From the NCBI RefSeq assembly GCF_016902575.1, contig NZ_JACSNZ010000007.1:21908-85907 (forward strand): DNA of 64,000 nt, read 5' to 3'. Each line of letters opens with the position of its first letter. Position 1 is the stretch's first letter. Below the pieces are notes generated by a model. The model had not been told where the DNA came from, did not search any database, and saw only the letters and a list, made by a program, of their open reading frames with translations. Made by a program: the position numbers and the translations under genes. Positions 45,626 through 56,500 of the stretch are shown here, in pieces. The DNA is from Pseudoflavonifractor capillosus. Its GTDB lineage: Bacteria > Bacillota > Clostridia > Oscillospirales > Oscillospiraceae.

Positions 45626-45997
45626 ATGGACCAGCCCACTGGGCCCGACCGGAGCGCAAACTCCGACTTTTCCTTTCTGATTGCGGTACTGGTGGCCGCC
45701 CTGCTGGCCCTGCACAGCCTGTGCCGGGCGGAGGCAGGACAGGAGACGGGATTTTACCCCCTGCGCTGTGCCGAGTCCGCCCTCACCCTGGGCAGCTCCG
45801 GCTTTTTCCTCACCCAGGCCCTGAAGGCACTGCAAGAGACAGACCCCAAAGACTCCTCGGAGCTGTGCGCCGCCCAATGGGAGGTATTGGCTGCCGGACT
45901 GATACTCATCGCCACCTTTATCCAGTTTGAGCTGGTGCAATACCGCAGGCGCATGGGACAGCTGCCCGATGCCACCGCAGACCCCATTATTTCTTGA
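45626..45997 (+). CDS. Small membrane protein of unknown function
   Basis: 123 residues behind AAAAGGGGG, with hydrophobic segments at about 16-35 (FLIAVLVAALLALHSL) and 90-110 (AAGLILIATFIQFELV). No family recognised. Diverges from spoVB and converges on the NUDIX gene, overlapping its last 11 bases. The alternative is that this is only an open frame; the ribosome site and the membrane pattern favour a gene. Confidence 0.5.
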   Translation: MDQPTGPDRSANSDFSFLIAVLVAALLALHSLCRAEAGQETGFYPLRCAESALTLGSSGFFLTQALKALQETDPKDSSELCAAQWEVLAAGLILIATFIQFELVQYRRRMGQLPDATADPIIS

Positions 45998-46523
45998 GCC
46001 GACCTGCCGCCCGCAGGATAGCAGCCACCGTCTTGCTGTCCTGGAGGGTGCCGTCAATGGCCATCTCCACTGCCTGGGACAGAGGCATCTTCACCCGCTC
46101 CAAGAACTCGTCCTCATCAGGGTGCATCTCCCCAAAGGTGAGGCCACGGGCCAGATACACATGCTGCAGCTCATCGCAGAAGCCGGGGGTGGGCAGCATC
46201 TCCCCCATGGGGATCCATTCCTTGGCCTCTGCACCGATCTCCTCACTGAGCTCCCGCTTGGCCGCCTCAAAGGGATCCTCACCGTATTCCAGCTTGCCTG
46301 CGGGCACCTCCAGGAGCACCTTGGCATAGGGATAGCGATATTGACGCACCAGGTAGATGTTGTCCTCATCATCCAGAGGCACCATGACCACAGCCCCGGG
46401 GTGGCGAATGACCTCCCGCCAGGCCGTGCGCCCATTGATGAGCTCCACCGTGTCGTAGTGAACTTTTAATAGGCCGCCATCATATACCAGCTTGCTGGTC
46501 AGCATCTTTTCCTTGAGTTCCAT
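45987..46523 (-). CDS. NUDIX hydrolase, ADP-ribose pyrophosphatase type
   Basis: 178 residues with a complete NUDIX box G-x5-E-x7-REL-x-EE-IG (about 85-107), preceded by VRQYRYPYAKVLLEVPAGKL and followed by PTPGFCDE, the ADPRase-group Pro about 15 residues after the box. AGGAGGT sits eight bases before ATG 46523. Hydrolyses ADP-ribose or related nucleoside diphosphates. Confidence 0.92.
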   Translation of the reverse strand: MELKEKMLTSKLVYDGGLLKVHYDTVELINGRTAWREVIRHPGAVVMVPLDDEDNIYLVRQYRYPYAKVLLEVPAGKLEYGEDPFEAAKRELSEEIGAEAKEWIPMGEMLPTPGFCDELQHVYLARGLTFGEMHPDEDEFLERVKMPLSQAVEMAIDGTLQDSKTVAAILRAAGRLKK

Positions 46524-46552
46524 ACCACAAGACCTCCTCATTGATTTCCCTG

Positions 46553-46581
46553 AGTATAGCACACTTTTCTAGCCATTGCCA
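46553..46581 (-). promoter_or_regulatory. Promoter of the NUDIX gene, sharing its -35 hexamer with the divergent promoter
   Basis: Minus strand TGGCAA (46576-46581), 17-base spacer, extended TGC-TATACT (-10 at 46553-46558). Confidence 0.6.
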
Positions 46582-46604
46582 TAGGGGGAAAAAACTTGTA
46601 TAAT
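46576..46604 (+). promoter_or_regulatory. Promoter of the DUF815 ATPase gene
   Basis: TTGCCA (46576-46581), 17-base spacer, TATAAT (46599-46604). The -35 is the same six bases used, on the other strand, by the NUDIX promoter, so the two may compete. Confidence 0.78.
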
Positions 46605-46648
46605 GAATCTACACTTTACCACACCAGAGAATCTACGAGGTGATTGTC

Positions 46649-47845
46649 ATGAAACCCTCTCAAGTGGCTACAAAGCTATCCACCCTGGCCGTGTACCGGG
46701 ATGTTGTGGAACAGCAGCCTGTCATGGGTGCTGTCACCATGCTGGCCCAGGCCATAACCCTAAAGGACGGCCCCACCGCCCTGCTGTCTTACAGCCGGGT
46801 GTTTTATCAGTTGGCACAGGCCGGATGCGACAGTCTGGGTCAGTGGCTGCACCAGGCCCTGCGCTGGTCAGAAGGCCCCTACCCCACCGCCGTGGCCCGG
46901 GGCTGCTGCTCTGCCGTGTTGGAGCAGGCCGCCCGGCATGATGTGGACACCCTGGCCCAGCTGGCTCAAATCCCCAGCGAGGTCTGGCTGGAGGAAATCC
47001 GATCCTACCTACCCCCAGAGCAGCGTGACGGGGTGGATGGCCTGCCTCGCTGGTCTGGAGAAGCCCCCTTCTCCTTTGATGCCCTGACCCGGGCCTACCG
47101 GGAGGAGGGCACCGGACTTCTGGCCCGGTACAGGGCCTTTGTGTGGGAGGACGGCACCCTCATCCCGGTTCCCCACCCCGACTGCCCCACCCAGGCGCAA
47201 CTACTGGGGTATGAGCACCATCGGGCACGGGTGGTGCAGAACACCCAAGCCCTGCTGGCAGGAAAGTACGTCAACAACGTGCTCCTCTACGGGGAGAGCG
47301 GCACAGGCAAGTCCGCCACCGTCAAGCACCTGCTCACTCTGGAGGGGCTGGAGAAGCTGCGCCTCATTGAGGCGGACAAGGAGAACCTCTCCGGCCTCCC
47401 AGCCCTCATCCGCTCCCTGGAAGGGCATCCCTTGAAGTTCATCATCTTCATTGACGACCTCACCTTTGACCGGGACGACCCCACCTACTCGGTTCTCAAG
47501 ACCATCCTGGAGGGTGGCGTGGAGCGTCGGCCCCAGAATGTGGCGGTATACGCCACCTCCAACCGCCGCCACCTGGTGCGCCAGACCATCTCGGAGCGGG
47601 CCGGGGACGAGATGGACCGCAACGAGACCATCCGGGAGAAGACCTCCCTGGCCGACCGCTTCGGCATCCGCATCCTCTACGAGGGCCTACGCCGGGATGA
47701 GTATCTGACCCTGGTGGACAAGCTGGCCACTCAGCAGGGGTGCGCCTTGCCCCCGGAGCAGCTGCACCAACAGGCCATCGCCTGGGAGCGGCACCACGGC
47801 TCTACCACACCCCGCACAGCACTGCAATTTGTGCTGTCTCTGTGA
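46649..47845 (+). CDS. DUF815-family AAA-type ATPase
   Basis: 398 residues. N-terminal helical region (1-180), then an ATPase core with Walker A GESGTGKSAT (about 217-226), Walker B FIIFIDDLTFD, sensor YATSNRRHLV and an arginine-rich DRFGIRILYEGL close. These match the DUF815 family of single-AAA proteins found in many Firmicutes and proteobacteria; function is not established. ATG 46649 is eight bases after ACGAGG. Monocistronic with terminator. Confidence 0.85.
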   Translation: MKPSQVATKLSTLAVYRDVVEQQPVMGAVTMLAQAITLKDGPTALLSYSRVFYQLAQAGCDSLGQWLHQALRWSEGPYPTAVARGCCSAVLEQAARHDVDTLAQLAQIPSEVWLEEIRSYLPPEQRDGVDGLPRWSGEAPFSFDALTRAYREEGTGLLARYRAFVWEDGTLIPVPHPDCPTQAQLLGYEHHRARVVQNTQALLAGKYVNNVLLYGESGTGKSATVKHLLTLEGLEKLRLIEADKENLSGLPALIRSLEGHPLKFIIFIDDLTFDRDDPTYSVLKTILEGGVERRPQNVAVYATSNRRHLVRQTISERAGDEMDRNETIREKTSLADRFGIRILYEGLRRDEYLTLVDKLATQQGCALPPEQLHQQAIAWERHHGSTTPRTALQFVLSL

Positions 47846-47846
47846 C

Positions 47847-47890
47847 AATACACTCCCGCAACCAGATACCTGGCTGCGGGAGTGTATTTA
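47847..47890. terminator. Bidirectional terminator
   Basis: ATACACTCCCGCA and complement with a larger loop, between the convergent ATPase and GTPase-nuclease genes; the latter stops within its right arm. Confidence 0.88.
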
Positions 47891-50434
47891 TTGTATGGCA
47901 CTGCGAATCTGGTTCATCACCTGATCCACTTCATATTTCAATTCCACTGCGGACATCCGCACCGCCCCGTGGCCCAAAATAATCATCTGCTCCAGGCCGT
48001 CAGAGGTGGCCACCCGCACCCGGTTGTCCCGGCTGAGCTGGTAGGTGGTGCGCTCAATGTACATGTCGGCGGTCTCCGCCTCCTTGGTGTACACCACATA
48101 CAAATCCCCCAGCTGCTCCACCGAGCCCTTGCCCCCCTTGATCTTATAGGCATCAAATACCACGATGACCTGGCAGCCCCGCCAGCTCTGGTAGTTGCGA
48201 AGCAAGTCCACCAGCTTGGCTCTGGCTCCGTCCAGGTCTTCCCTGGCCAGGGCGGACAAGTCCTCCCAGGCGTGGATGATGTTGTACCCATCCACCAGCA
48301 GGTACTCCTTCCCCGTCCGGGGCTTCAGCCCCTTCCACGGCTTCTCCTTGGGCTTGGACGCAGGCTTCACCGAGTGGAACGCCCTGGGCTTCACCGCCCC
48401 GTAGGTGCGGGCGAAAATCTCCTCCAGCTCTTTGTCCAGGGCCACCTGGGAGGCATAGCCCCGGCTTTGGCGTACCTGAGGCTGGGGCTGGCCTTGGGTT
48501 TCCTCCCCCTCCGGCCTCCAGCCGCTGTCCACGTGCATATGGATGCGCACCTCATGCCAGGGAATGTGCACCCCCGCCCCGTGGTCGCAGAATACCGAGC
48601 CCGAGGGGTTGTCCACGTCCCGCTCCGGGTCATAGCCCCGCTGCTCCACCACCTGGTCGGTATTGTGGCAGGGTCGATACCCCTCCAAGCGGCAGGAGAA
48701 CCGGCCCCGTCCCTGGGTGTAGGCGGCCACCTGGCTCCAATAGTCTCCCACCTCGGACACAGGCAAGGCTCCGGTGAGCACGGCGGTGTTCTCCCGCAGT
48801 TGGGGCCCTTCAAACTCGCCGCACATCCGCTGCACGTCGGTCATGGCCCGCCCCACGCTCTCCCCCGGCACCTCCAGCCGAAAGGTGTACCAGGGCTCCA
48901 GCAACACGCTCTTGCCCATCATCAGGCCCTGGCGAATGGCCCGGTAAGTGGCCTGGCGGAAGTCTCCGCCCTCCGTGTGCTTCAAATGTCCCTTACCCGT
49001 GAGCAGGGTCAGCTTCACATCGGTGATGGGAGAGCCAGTGAGCACCCCCAGGTGCTGCCTTTCCACCAGATGGGTCAGGATCAGCCGCTGCCAGTTGCCA
49101 TCCAGCACGTCCTCAGGACACACGGTGTCAATTTGCACCCCCGCCCCACGCTCCAGCGGCTCTAAAAGCAGGTGCACCTCGGCGTAGTGGCGCAAAGGCT
49201 CAAAGTGGCCCACGCCCTCCACAGGCTGTTCCAAAGTCTCCAGATAGACAATGCTCCCCGGGCCAAAGGTGACCTCCAGCATGAAGCGGCGGCGCAGTTC
49301 CCGCTCCAGCACCTCTCGGTGCACCTGACCCATGAGCTTGACCCGCACCTGCTGACTCTGAGGCTCCCACTCCACTTGCAGCTGGGGGTCCTCCTCCTCC
49401 AGGCGGCGCAGCCGCTCCAGCAGCGTGGTGGCATCCACCCCCTCCGGGGGAATGACCTGGTAGGCCAGCACCGGCTCCAACCGGGGCCCCGCCCAGTTCT
49501 CCTCCGCTCCCAGGCCCTGGCCTGCCATGGTATGAGTGAGCCCTGTGACGGCACATACCGTCCCGGCGGGGGCCGCATCCACAGCGGTGAACTTGGCCCC
49601 GGAGTACAGCCGGATCTGGTTGATCTTCTCCTCCCAGTCCGGACCATGGAGCACCTCCCGCACCCTCATCTGACCTCCAGTGACCTTGAGCCAGGTCAGC
49701 CGCTCTCCTCGCTCATCCCGGGTGATCTTAAAGACCCGGGCGGCGAAATCCGACCGCCACTCCGGCTCCAGGGTGAACTGCTCCACTCCGTCCAGCAGCT
49801 GCTCCACACCCTCCACCTGGAGGGCGGAGCCAAAGTACACCGGGAACAGCTGCCGCTGCACCACCAGCCCCGCCAACTCTTGGTTAGTGAAGCTCTCCCC
49901 GGCCAGATACCGCTCCATCAGCTCCTCACTGCACAGAGCCGCTCCCTCGTCTCGAGCATTTGGGTCTGCCATATCCACAAAGCCGTGGCCCAGCCGCCCC
50001 TCCAGTTGTTGGAGAATGGAGGCCTTTCCGGGGTTGGGCTGATCCATCTTGTTGACAAAGACAAAGACGGGCACCCCTGCCTCCTCCAGCAGCTGCCACA
50101 GGGTCTCGGTATGGCCCTGCACCCCGTCGGCGGCACTGACCACCAAAATGGCGCAGTCCAGCACCTGCAAGGCCCGCTCTGTCTCCGCAGAAAAGTCCAC
50201 GTGGCCCGGGGTGTCCACCAAGGTTACCTCCAGCTCGCCTCGGCGCAGGATGGCCTGCTTGGCATAAATGGTAATGCCTCGCTCCCGCTCCAGCTCCTGG
50301 GTGTCCAAGAAAGCATCTCCGTGATCCACCCGACCCAGGGCACGGATGGCCCCGGTCACATAGAGCATGGACTCGGTGAGGGTGGTCTTCCCTGCATCTA
50401 CATGGGCCAGGATGCCCGTTGTCAATCGTCTCAT
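47888..50434 (-). CDS. TetM/EF-G-like translational GTPase fused to a Rae1/YacP-like NYN nuclease domain
   Basis: 848 residues. Residues 1-640 follow the ribosomal-protection-protein layout: G1 AHVDAGKTT, switch II DTPGHVDF, G4 NKMD, then domains II-V. The C-terminal part (about 695-840) is a YacP/Rae1-type NYN domain: LLVDGYNIIHAW, VIVVFDAY, ETADMYIE and VATSDGLEQ supply the acidic residues of a PIN-like site. In Bacillus subtilis Rae1 is an endonuclease that cuts mRNA in the ribosomal A site, the place TetM-like GTPases enter, so one polypeptide could dock on and cut at the A site. Tetracycline resistance alone is the alternative. ATG 50434 follows AGGGGG by eight bases; the frame to 50527 runs into the terminator. 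Confidence 0.9.
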   Translation of the reverse strand: MRRLTTGILAHVDAGKTTLTESMLYVTGAIRALGRVDHGDAFLDTQELERERGITIYAKQAILRRGELEVTLVDTPGHVDFSAETERALQVLDCAILVVSAADGVQGHTETLWQLLEEAGVPVFVFVNKMDQPNPGKASILQQLEGRLGHGFVDMADPNARDEGAALCSEELMERYLAGESFTNQELAGLVVQRQLFPVYFGSALQVEGVEQLLDGVEQFTLEPEWRSDFAARVFKITRDERGERLTWLKVTGGQMRVREVLHGPDWEEKINQIRLYSGAKFTAVDAAPAGTVCAVTGLTHTMAGQGLGAEENWAGPRLEPVLAYQVIPPEGVDATTLLERLRRLEEEDPQLQVEWEPQSQQVRVKLMGQVHREVLERELRRRFMLEVTFGPGSIVYLETLEQPVEGVGHFEPLRHYAEVHLLLEPLERGAGVQIDTVCPEDVLDGNWQRLILTHLVERQHLGVLTGSPITDVKLTLLTGKGHLKHTEGGDFRQATYRAIRQGLMMGKSVLLEPWYTFRLEVPGESVGRAMTDVQRMCGEFEGPQLRENTAVLTGALPVSEVGDYWSQVAAYTQGRGRFSCRLEGYRPCHNTDQVVEQRGYDPERDVDNPSGSVFCDHGAGVHIPWHEVRIHMHVDSGWRPEGEETQGQPQPQVRQSRGYASQVALDKELEEIFARTYGAVKPRAFHSVKPASKPKEKPWKGLKPRTGKEYLLVDGYNIIHAWEDLSALAREDLDGARAKLVDLLRNYQSWRGCQVIVVFDAYKIKGGKGSVEQLGDLYVVYTKEAETADMYIERTTYQLSRDNRVRVATSDGLEQMIILGHGAVRMSAVELKYEVDQVMNQIRSAIQ

Positions 50435-50465
50435 TGGGTATTCCCCCTGCATTTGATCTTTCTCC

Positions 50466-50494
50466 AGAGTACCCGATTGTCCCCCTTCTTGCAA
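50466..50494 (-). promoter_or_regulatory. Possible promoter of the GTPase-nuclease gene
   Basis: Minus strand TTGCAA (50489-50494), 17-base spacer and a weak TACTCT (50466-50471). No long leader or attenuator peptide of the tetM kind is present before ATG 50434. Confidence 0.4.
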
Positions 50495-50508
50495 GCCCCA
50501 CAGGGTAA

Positions 50509-50543
50509 AAAAATTGCCTCGGCACAAAGCCGAGGCAATTTTT
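50509..50543 (-). terminator. Terminator of the GH84 gene
   Basis: AAAAATTGCCTCGGC/GCCGAGGCAATTTTT stem with a five-base loop, directly after the stop of the large surface protein gene. Confidence 0.92.
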
Positions 50544-50552
50544 ATGTGGCAA

Positions 50553-53500
50553 TTAAGCCTTCTTCTTGCTCTTGAAGAACATCAGAGCGGCGATACCGGC
50601 AGCGCACACAGCAGCCACCAGTACATAGGACATCAGATCGGAGGTGTCACCGGTGGGAGGCACCTTGCCGCCATCCTCATCCACCACCACATTGGCCAGC
50701 ACGTAAGTGCTGAAGTGCTTGAGGTTGGCAGTGACAGTTCTGCCCTCCTTGTGCACGGTGATGGGGATCTCCTCCCGGGTTCCATCCTCAGCCACATAGA
50801 ACAGCTTCAGATGGTCCACGGACAGATGGTCGGGAATCTGGAAGGTCACCTGCACGGTGCCATTGGGCTGAACGGGCTTGCCGTTCAAGGTGGCGGTGAT
50901 CTCCAGAATGGCGGTGTTCTTCATGTCAGACACCAGATCCTTGAGAGCCTGTTTCACGATGTCGAAGATCTTGCCCTCGGTCACGCTCTCCACAGTGATC
51001 ACAGTGTTGCCAGCAAACACCTGGTCGGCGTTGCCCACAACGATCTGGACACCGGACTGGTTGTCCACAACCACGTTGCCCTCAGGCTTGTCGTTGTCGC
51101 CGGGCTCCTCAGGATCCACAGGCTCAACAACCTTCAGCGCCAACTCAGCCTGCTCAAAGGCGGCCTTGAGCTGGGCGAACTCCTCTGGGGTGAGGTCGGC
51201 AGCATCAGCAGCCATCAGAGCGTCATAGGCCTGCTTGTAAGCGGCATAGCTCTCAGCGGTGTAGCCGTCAGCGGCCTTGAGGGTGATACCGTCACGGTAC
51301 TCGTCCACACCAGTGGCACGGGCCACCAGAGCACGGATGGCGGAGTCGAGGGTGGTGGTCATGGAATCCACCTGACCCTGGGTGCCGGACTTGAGCAGAG
51401 CATCCACCTGGGCCATCAGATCTGCCAGGTACTTGTAGGAGGAGGTGGTGTACTTCTCACCATCCACAGCTTCAGCGGCAGCCATCTGAGCCTTCAGAGC
51501 CTCTACGTTCACCAGAGCCTTCATGGCATCCTGGATCTTGATGATGTAGCTGTTGTCACCGCTCTTCTCGGCCTCAGCCACCACATCCATCAGAGCGGCA
51601 TAGGAGTCAGTGGTGTAGTTCTCACCCTTGAGGGCCCTGGCCTGATCAATGACGTTCTTCAGGGAAATGCCGTCCTTCAGCTCCAAAGCATCATACTTGG
51701 CCTGGATCTCGGCAACAGCGGCATCCACAGCCTGCTGAGTACCGGACTGGAGCAGAGCCTTGCCGGCATCCACAGCAGCCACGTAGGCATTGTAGCTATC
51801 CTCGGTGTAGAGCTCAGCATTGACCTCGTCCGCCTTGTCCAGCTCAGCATTCAAGTCAGCCACGTTCACCAAAGCGTCAACAGCATTCTCGTAATCGGTC
51901 TTAGCCTTGACAAACTCAGCGGGGTTCACACGCTCAGCGTTGGTGGCAGCGGCCTTGTCCTTAGCTGCCAGAGTGTCAATGGCATCCTTGGCAGCGGTAA
52001 CAGCGGCATAGCTGTCTACGGTGTAATTCTTAGCCTTCAGGGCAGCGTAGCCCTCCACAGCCAGCTCAGCCAGCTCACGGCTGGTGGTGGAGTACACCAG
52101 AGCGGCCTTGGCACTCTCCACGGCGCTCTTCAGCTCGTCAGCCTGGGTCTGGGACAGGTTGCCCTTATCCTTCAAAGCGGTTTCCAGACTGCTCACAGCG
52201 GAAGTATAGGCATTGTAGCTGACAGCGGTGTAGAAACCATCGTCATTGCTCACCTTGTTGTCCACCAGAGCCTGCAGCCCCTCCACGTTGGTGGCCTTGA
52301 TTACCTTGTTGGCAATGGCATTCTTCAGGGCAGCCAGAGCAGCGTCCACCATGGTCTGGCTGGCATACGCATTGCCAGCGATGGCCTGAGCCTCTTTCTT
52401 GGCAGCCTCATAGGCGGCCTTGCTGTTGTCGGTCCAGGTGCTGGTGTCCTGGGTCTGTCCCAGAGCATCCTTCAGAGCATCCTTGTCCACGCTGGCCACA
52501 GGCTGGGTGGAGGTGGTGATCTCGGCAATCTCGGGGATGGTGTCGGTCCAGGTCACGGTGATGCTCTCCAGAGTCTTGCCTGCGGGCAGGATAAACTCGT
52601 TGATGGCCTGGCTCAGGGTGCCCATATCGACGTTGGTGTCCTCACCCACATAGCGGGCAGTGACGGTGGCGTTGGACACGGCGCCCAACTGCACCAGACG
52701 GACGGAGGTCAAACCAGTGGGCTCAGAGATGCGGTAGGTGAAGGAATCGTTGGCCTCACTGGGCTTATAGGTGGTGGTGTAGTTGCCATCCAAAGCGTTG
52801 GAGGGAATCTTACCAGCCTCTTCCACCACAGTGGACACGATGTCACGGTTGCTCTCGGGGGAGATGTACTCGCCGCCGTTGATCTGAATCTCGCTGAAGC
52901 CCAGCCATCTGTGGCTGTAGGTGCTCAGAGGAGTGACACGGATGTAGCGGCCATCCACGTCCAGACCGGTGGCCTCGGCGTACATGTAGCCGGGGTTCTT
53001 GCTGTCGTGATACAGGGTCTTGTCCTGCATGTCCTTGGCCACGGAGTTGTCCCACTCGTTCTCGAAGTCGCCGTCGCCGATGACCAGGACCTCGGTCCAG
53101 TCCTCGCCGTTGGCGGAAACCTCAAACTTCACGTGACGGGGGTAGTTGAGCTGAGTCTCCACGATGTAGTAGCGCAGAGAGGAGAAGTGGATGGTCTGGC
53201 CCAGATCGAAGGTGATGGTCTTGTCAACGTCCTGGGTGCCAGTGATCATGCCCAGAGTGGACAGGTCGCCGTCGAACACGTTCTTCACGGTACCGTTGTT
53301 TCTCATATCGGAGGAAGTGTCCTGAATGGCGAAGTTACTCTCCACGGCCTTCTCGCCAATGAACTCGAAGTTGACCACAAACTGGGTGAGGTTGAGCGTC
53401 ACAGCGTCGGCCGTAGCCACGGCACGGACATAGCGGGCGTCCGTAGCGGGCCTGTAATCGGTCCAGGTCACACCGTTCATGGAGGTCTGGAGCTCGACAC

Positions 53501-56500
53501 CCTGGGGCAGCGCAGAGATGGTCACACTGGTGACAGCCTTGATGTTGCCCAGATCCACACCAACATAGTCATTGGTGTCCAGAGTGGCAGAGCCGCTGGT
53601 GAGACTCACCTGACCATCTTCCTTGTTGGAGAGAATATTGGTCTCCACATTGGTATACAGATTCTCCTTGGAGCCGGTGGGCACCTCGGTGACGGTGAAC
53701 TCGCTGAAGTAGCCCCACGCACCGCACCGCTCCAGGTTACGCACCCGGATATAGCGGGCCTGAATGGGCTCAGAGAGCTTGATGTTCAGGGTATCAACTG
53801 CATCGGTGTGTCCGGTATAGCTCTCATAGTCAGGAACTGCCGTCCAAGATCCGTCCTCACCGGTCAGAGACGTCTCGATGGTATACTTGACAATCTTATC
53901 CGTGACTTTGGCAGAGTTGCCCACCACCAGGTGGATGCTGGCCAGTTCGGCTACCTTCCCCAGGTCATAGCCCAGGAACTGGTCAACCATGAAGTCATCG
54001 CCGTTGACGTTATTGGGATTTCCATTGCCATCGGGATCATAGTACACGTAGCTCGTGTCATCGCCGTCATAGAGGTTGGATTCGTTACCGCCCTTGACAG
54101 CCCAGAGTTCGGTGCGGATGACATCGTACTCAATGGGCTTGCTGGAGGTGTCGGCGGAGAACTCCACGTTGAACTCGCCCACACGCCACCAAATCTTCTT
54201 AAAGGCATCGTTCTGCACACGCACAGCGGTGGTAGTGATGTCCTCATCAGAGAAATCGAAGGTCTGGACCTTGTCGCCGTTGACCTCAGCGATGGTCTGC
54301 CAGTTGCCCTCATCATCCAGGTACTGGATGGAGCCGTCGGTGATCACGTCGCCGGCAGCGGAGCCGCCCTGAGCGAAGGTGACGCCGGTCAGCTTCATGG
54401 GCTCAGTGAGGGTGTACTGGATGTAGGAGCCGGCGGGCAGGCCGTCCCTGTCGGCGCCGCTGGCCACAGACAGCCACACCTCGCTGGCGCTGGCGCCGCC
54501 GTTGGCACCATCGTTGAGCACGTCCCAAGCGGTGCCGTTCATCCGATCCCGGTTGGTGGAGTAGGTACCCTCAGTGACCTCAGGCTCGCTGTCCTGAGCG
54601 TTGATCTGGAACTCCCGGAGGTCCAACCAGCAAGCACCGCTGTTGGCCCGAGTGGTGATCAGGCGCACGCCCATAGCCTGGAAATCCCGGGGCAGTGCAT
54701 CCTCCTTCAGGGAGATTTCGAAGGGCTGATTTCTCGGCACATTGAATTGATTCTCTCCCTCACGCAGCTCAATATCAACCCACTCTTTTCCATTGGTGGT
54801 ATACTGGAGTTTGGAATGCTCAAAGTGATCGGCCTGACCCTGCATGGTAATGCGGATGTTGTTCACATCGATGACCTTGTTATACAGCAGTCCCACATAC
54901 TCGCCCTCAGCAATGGCATTGGGAGTTTTAAACGTCATGCCGGTACTGTCGCTTCCATCAAAGATATTAGCAACGTCACCAGTGGGGGTGTCGGTACGGT
55001 TGGTGATGAAGTTGGCAATCACCTTGCTGGGGTCCATGGCGGTCTCCGCATACTGAGAGACATAGGTGGCCAGAGTGTTGATGAAGGGCACAATGTGCTG
55101 CACACCCACCTCGGCATACTGTGTAGTACCCACATAGGGGAAGCCATGGGTCTTAGAGCGGTCAAAGGCAGTCTTACCCTGGGTGTTGTACTGGAGAATG
55201 GCATTGGTGTCGCCGGCCAGCACCGCCTTTACGCCGTTGAGGTAGGCGATGGCGGCCTCCGTGGTGTCGTCCCAGCAGTCCAGCCAGTACACGATCTGGT
55301 CCATCACATCGGTATTACCAGCCTTGGCCCGGTAGGTCTGAGCAGCCTGCTGGAGCTTGACAAACTCAGCCATCACGGTGTTCACATCGTCCACAGTGAC
55401 GGTACCGGCAGTCAGCTTCTCCTTGAAGGAGTTGAGAATAGGCTTGAGCTCCACAGACTCCTGGAGTACCCGCACACGGCTGTCCATGTTCTGGTTGATC
55501 ATGTGCTTGGACAGCTCCCGCAGTGCATCAGAAGCAGCATTGGGAATCACAGTGTTGTGATCCACGCAGGCAAAGGAAGCGTCCCAAGCGGCGTCTGCCT
55601 CAGCTTCACTCTCCCATATGTTCCAGGAGTAGCAGGCGTTACCGAAAATGGCCACCTTGCTGGGCTCGGACTGCTGCATGGGGTTGAGCACGATGCCCTG
55701 GATATTGGCGGGATTGACGCCAACCTGGAGGAAGTCATCGTAGCCACCCATGATCAGGTGCTGCTTGGAGTTGTCGGTGCAGGGCCAGTTGATCCACATA
55801 TAGGGACCACGACCCACCCCGTTTTTGAAGTTGGCGGTAAAGTTCTGAGACACCTCACCCCACACCTTACCGCCGGTGACAACCAGAGGCACGGTCTCGG
55901 GCATGTTCTTGCCCAGATATTGCAGCTGAGAGCTGTTACCGTTACCCATATAGTCGTTGGGGCAGAAGGGAATGACCACCTTCAAGCCCTGGTACTTCTC
56001 CTGCATTTCCTCAGAAGAAACCCAGTTGGTCAAATCCTCCATCAGTCGGGTGTAAACACCCCATCCAGCCTCATTGTTGCCACCGGGAACACCAGCGTCA
56101 TCGGCCAGAACGGCAATCTGACGCACACCGTACTCCATGGTCTGCTCAAATTTCTTCTTCAGGACTTCCAGAGAGTCATCATAGTTGCTGGCGTTGATAC
56201 CATTATACATGAAGGGGTGCAGAGCAAACACAAACTTGCACTTGGAAGCATTGCCTGCATCTGCCAAGGGCTTGATCTTGGTCTCCAGCTCTTCCTCGGT
56301 GTACAGCTCACGCCACTTGGCGTTATGCTTGGGGTCATCCTTGGGAGCATAGAAATAGGAGTTGAGCTTGTAGTAGCCGCCCCAGGTCATCAGATTGACC
56401 CGGTCCTGGGTGCTCCAGGGGTTGCCGTAGTAACCCTCAATGAAGCCACGGCTGGCCACGTCCGCCCAGTCCTCCACGTGGAACTCCTGGATGGTGTAGC

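Noticed and set aside
45587..46057. 156-codon minus-strand frame
   Set aside because: It lies opposite the 123-residue membrane protein gene and crosses into the NUDIX gene; no ribosome site or motif.
47888..50434. Plain tetracycline-resistance gene on a mobile element
   Set aside because: No mobility genes, no leader attenuator, base composition like the neighbours, and an extra nuclease domain.
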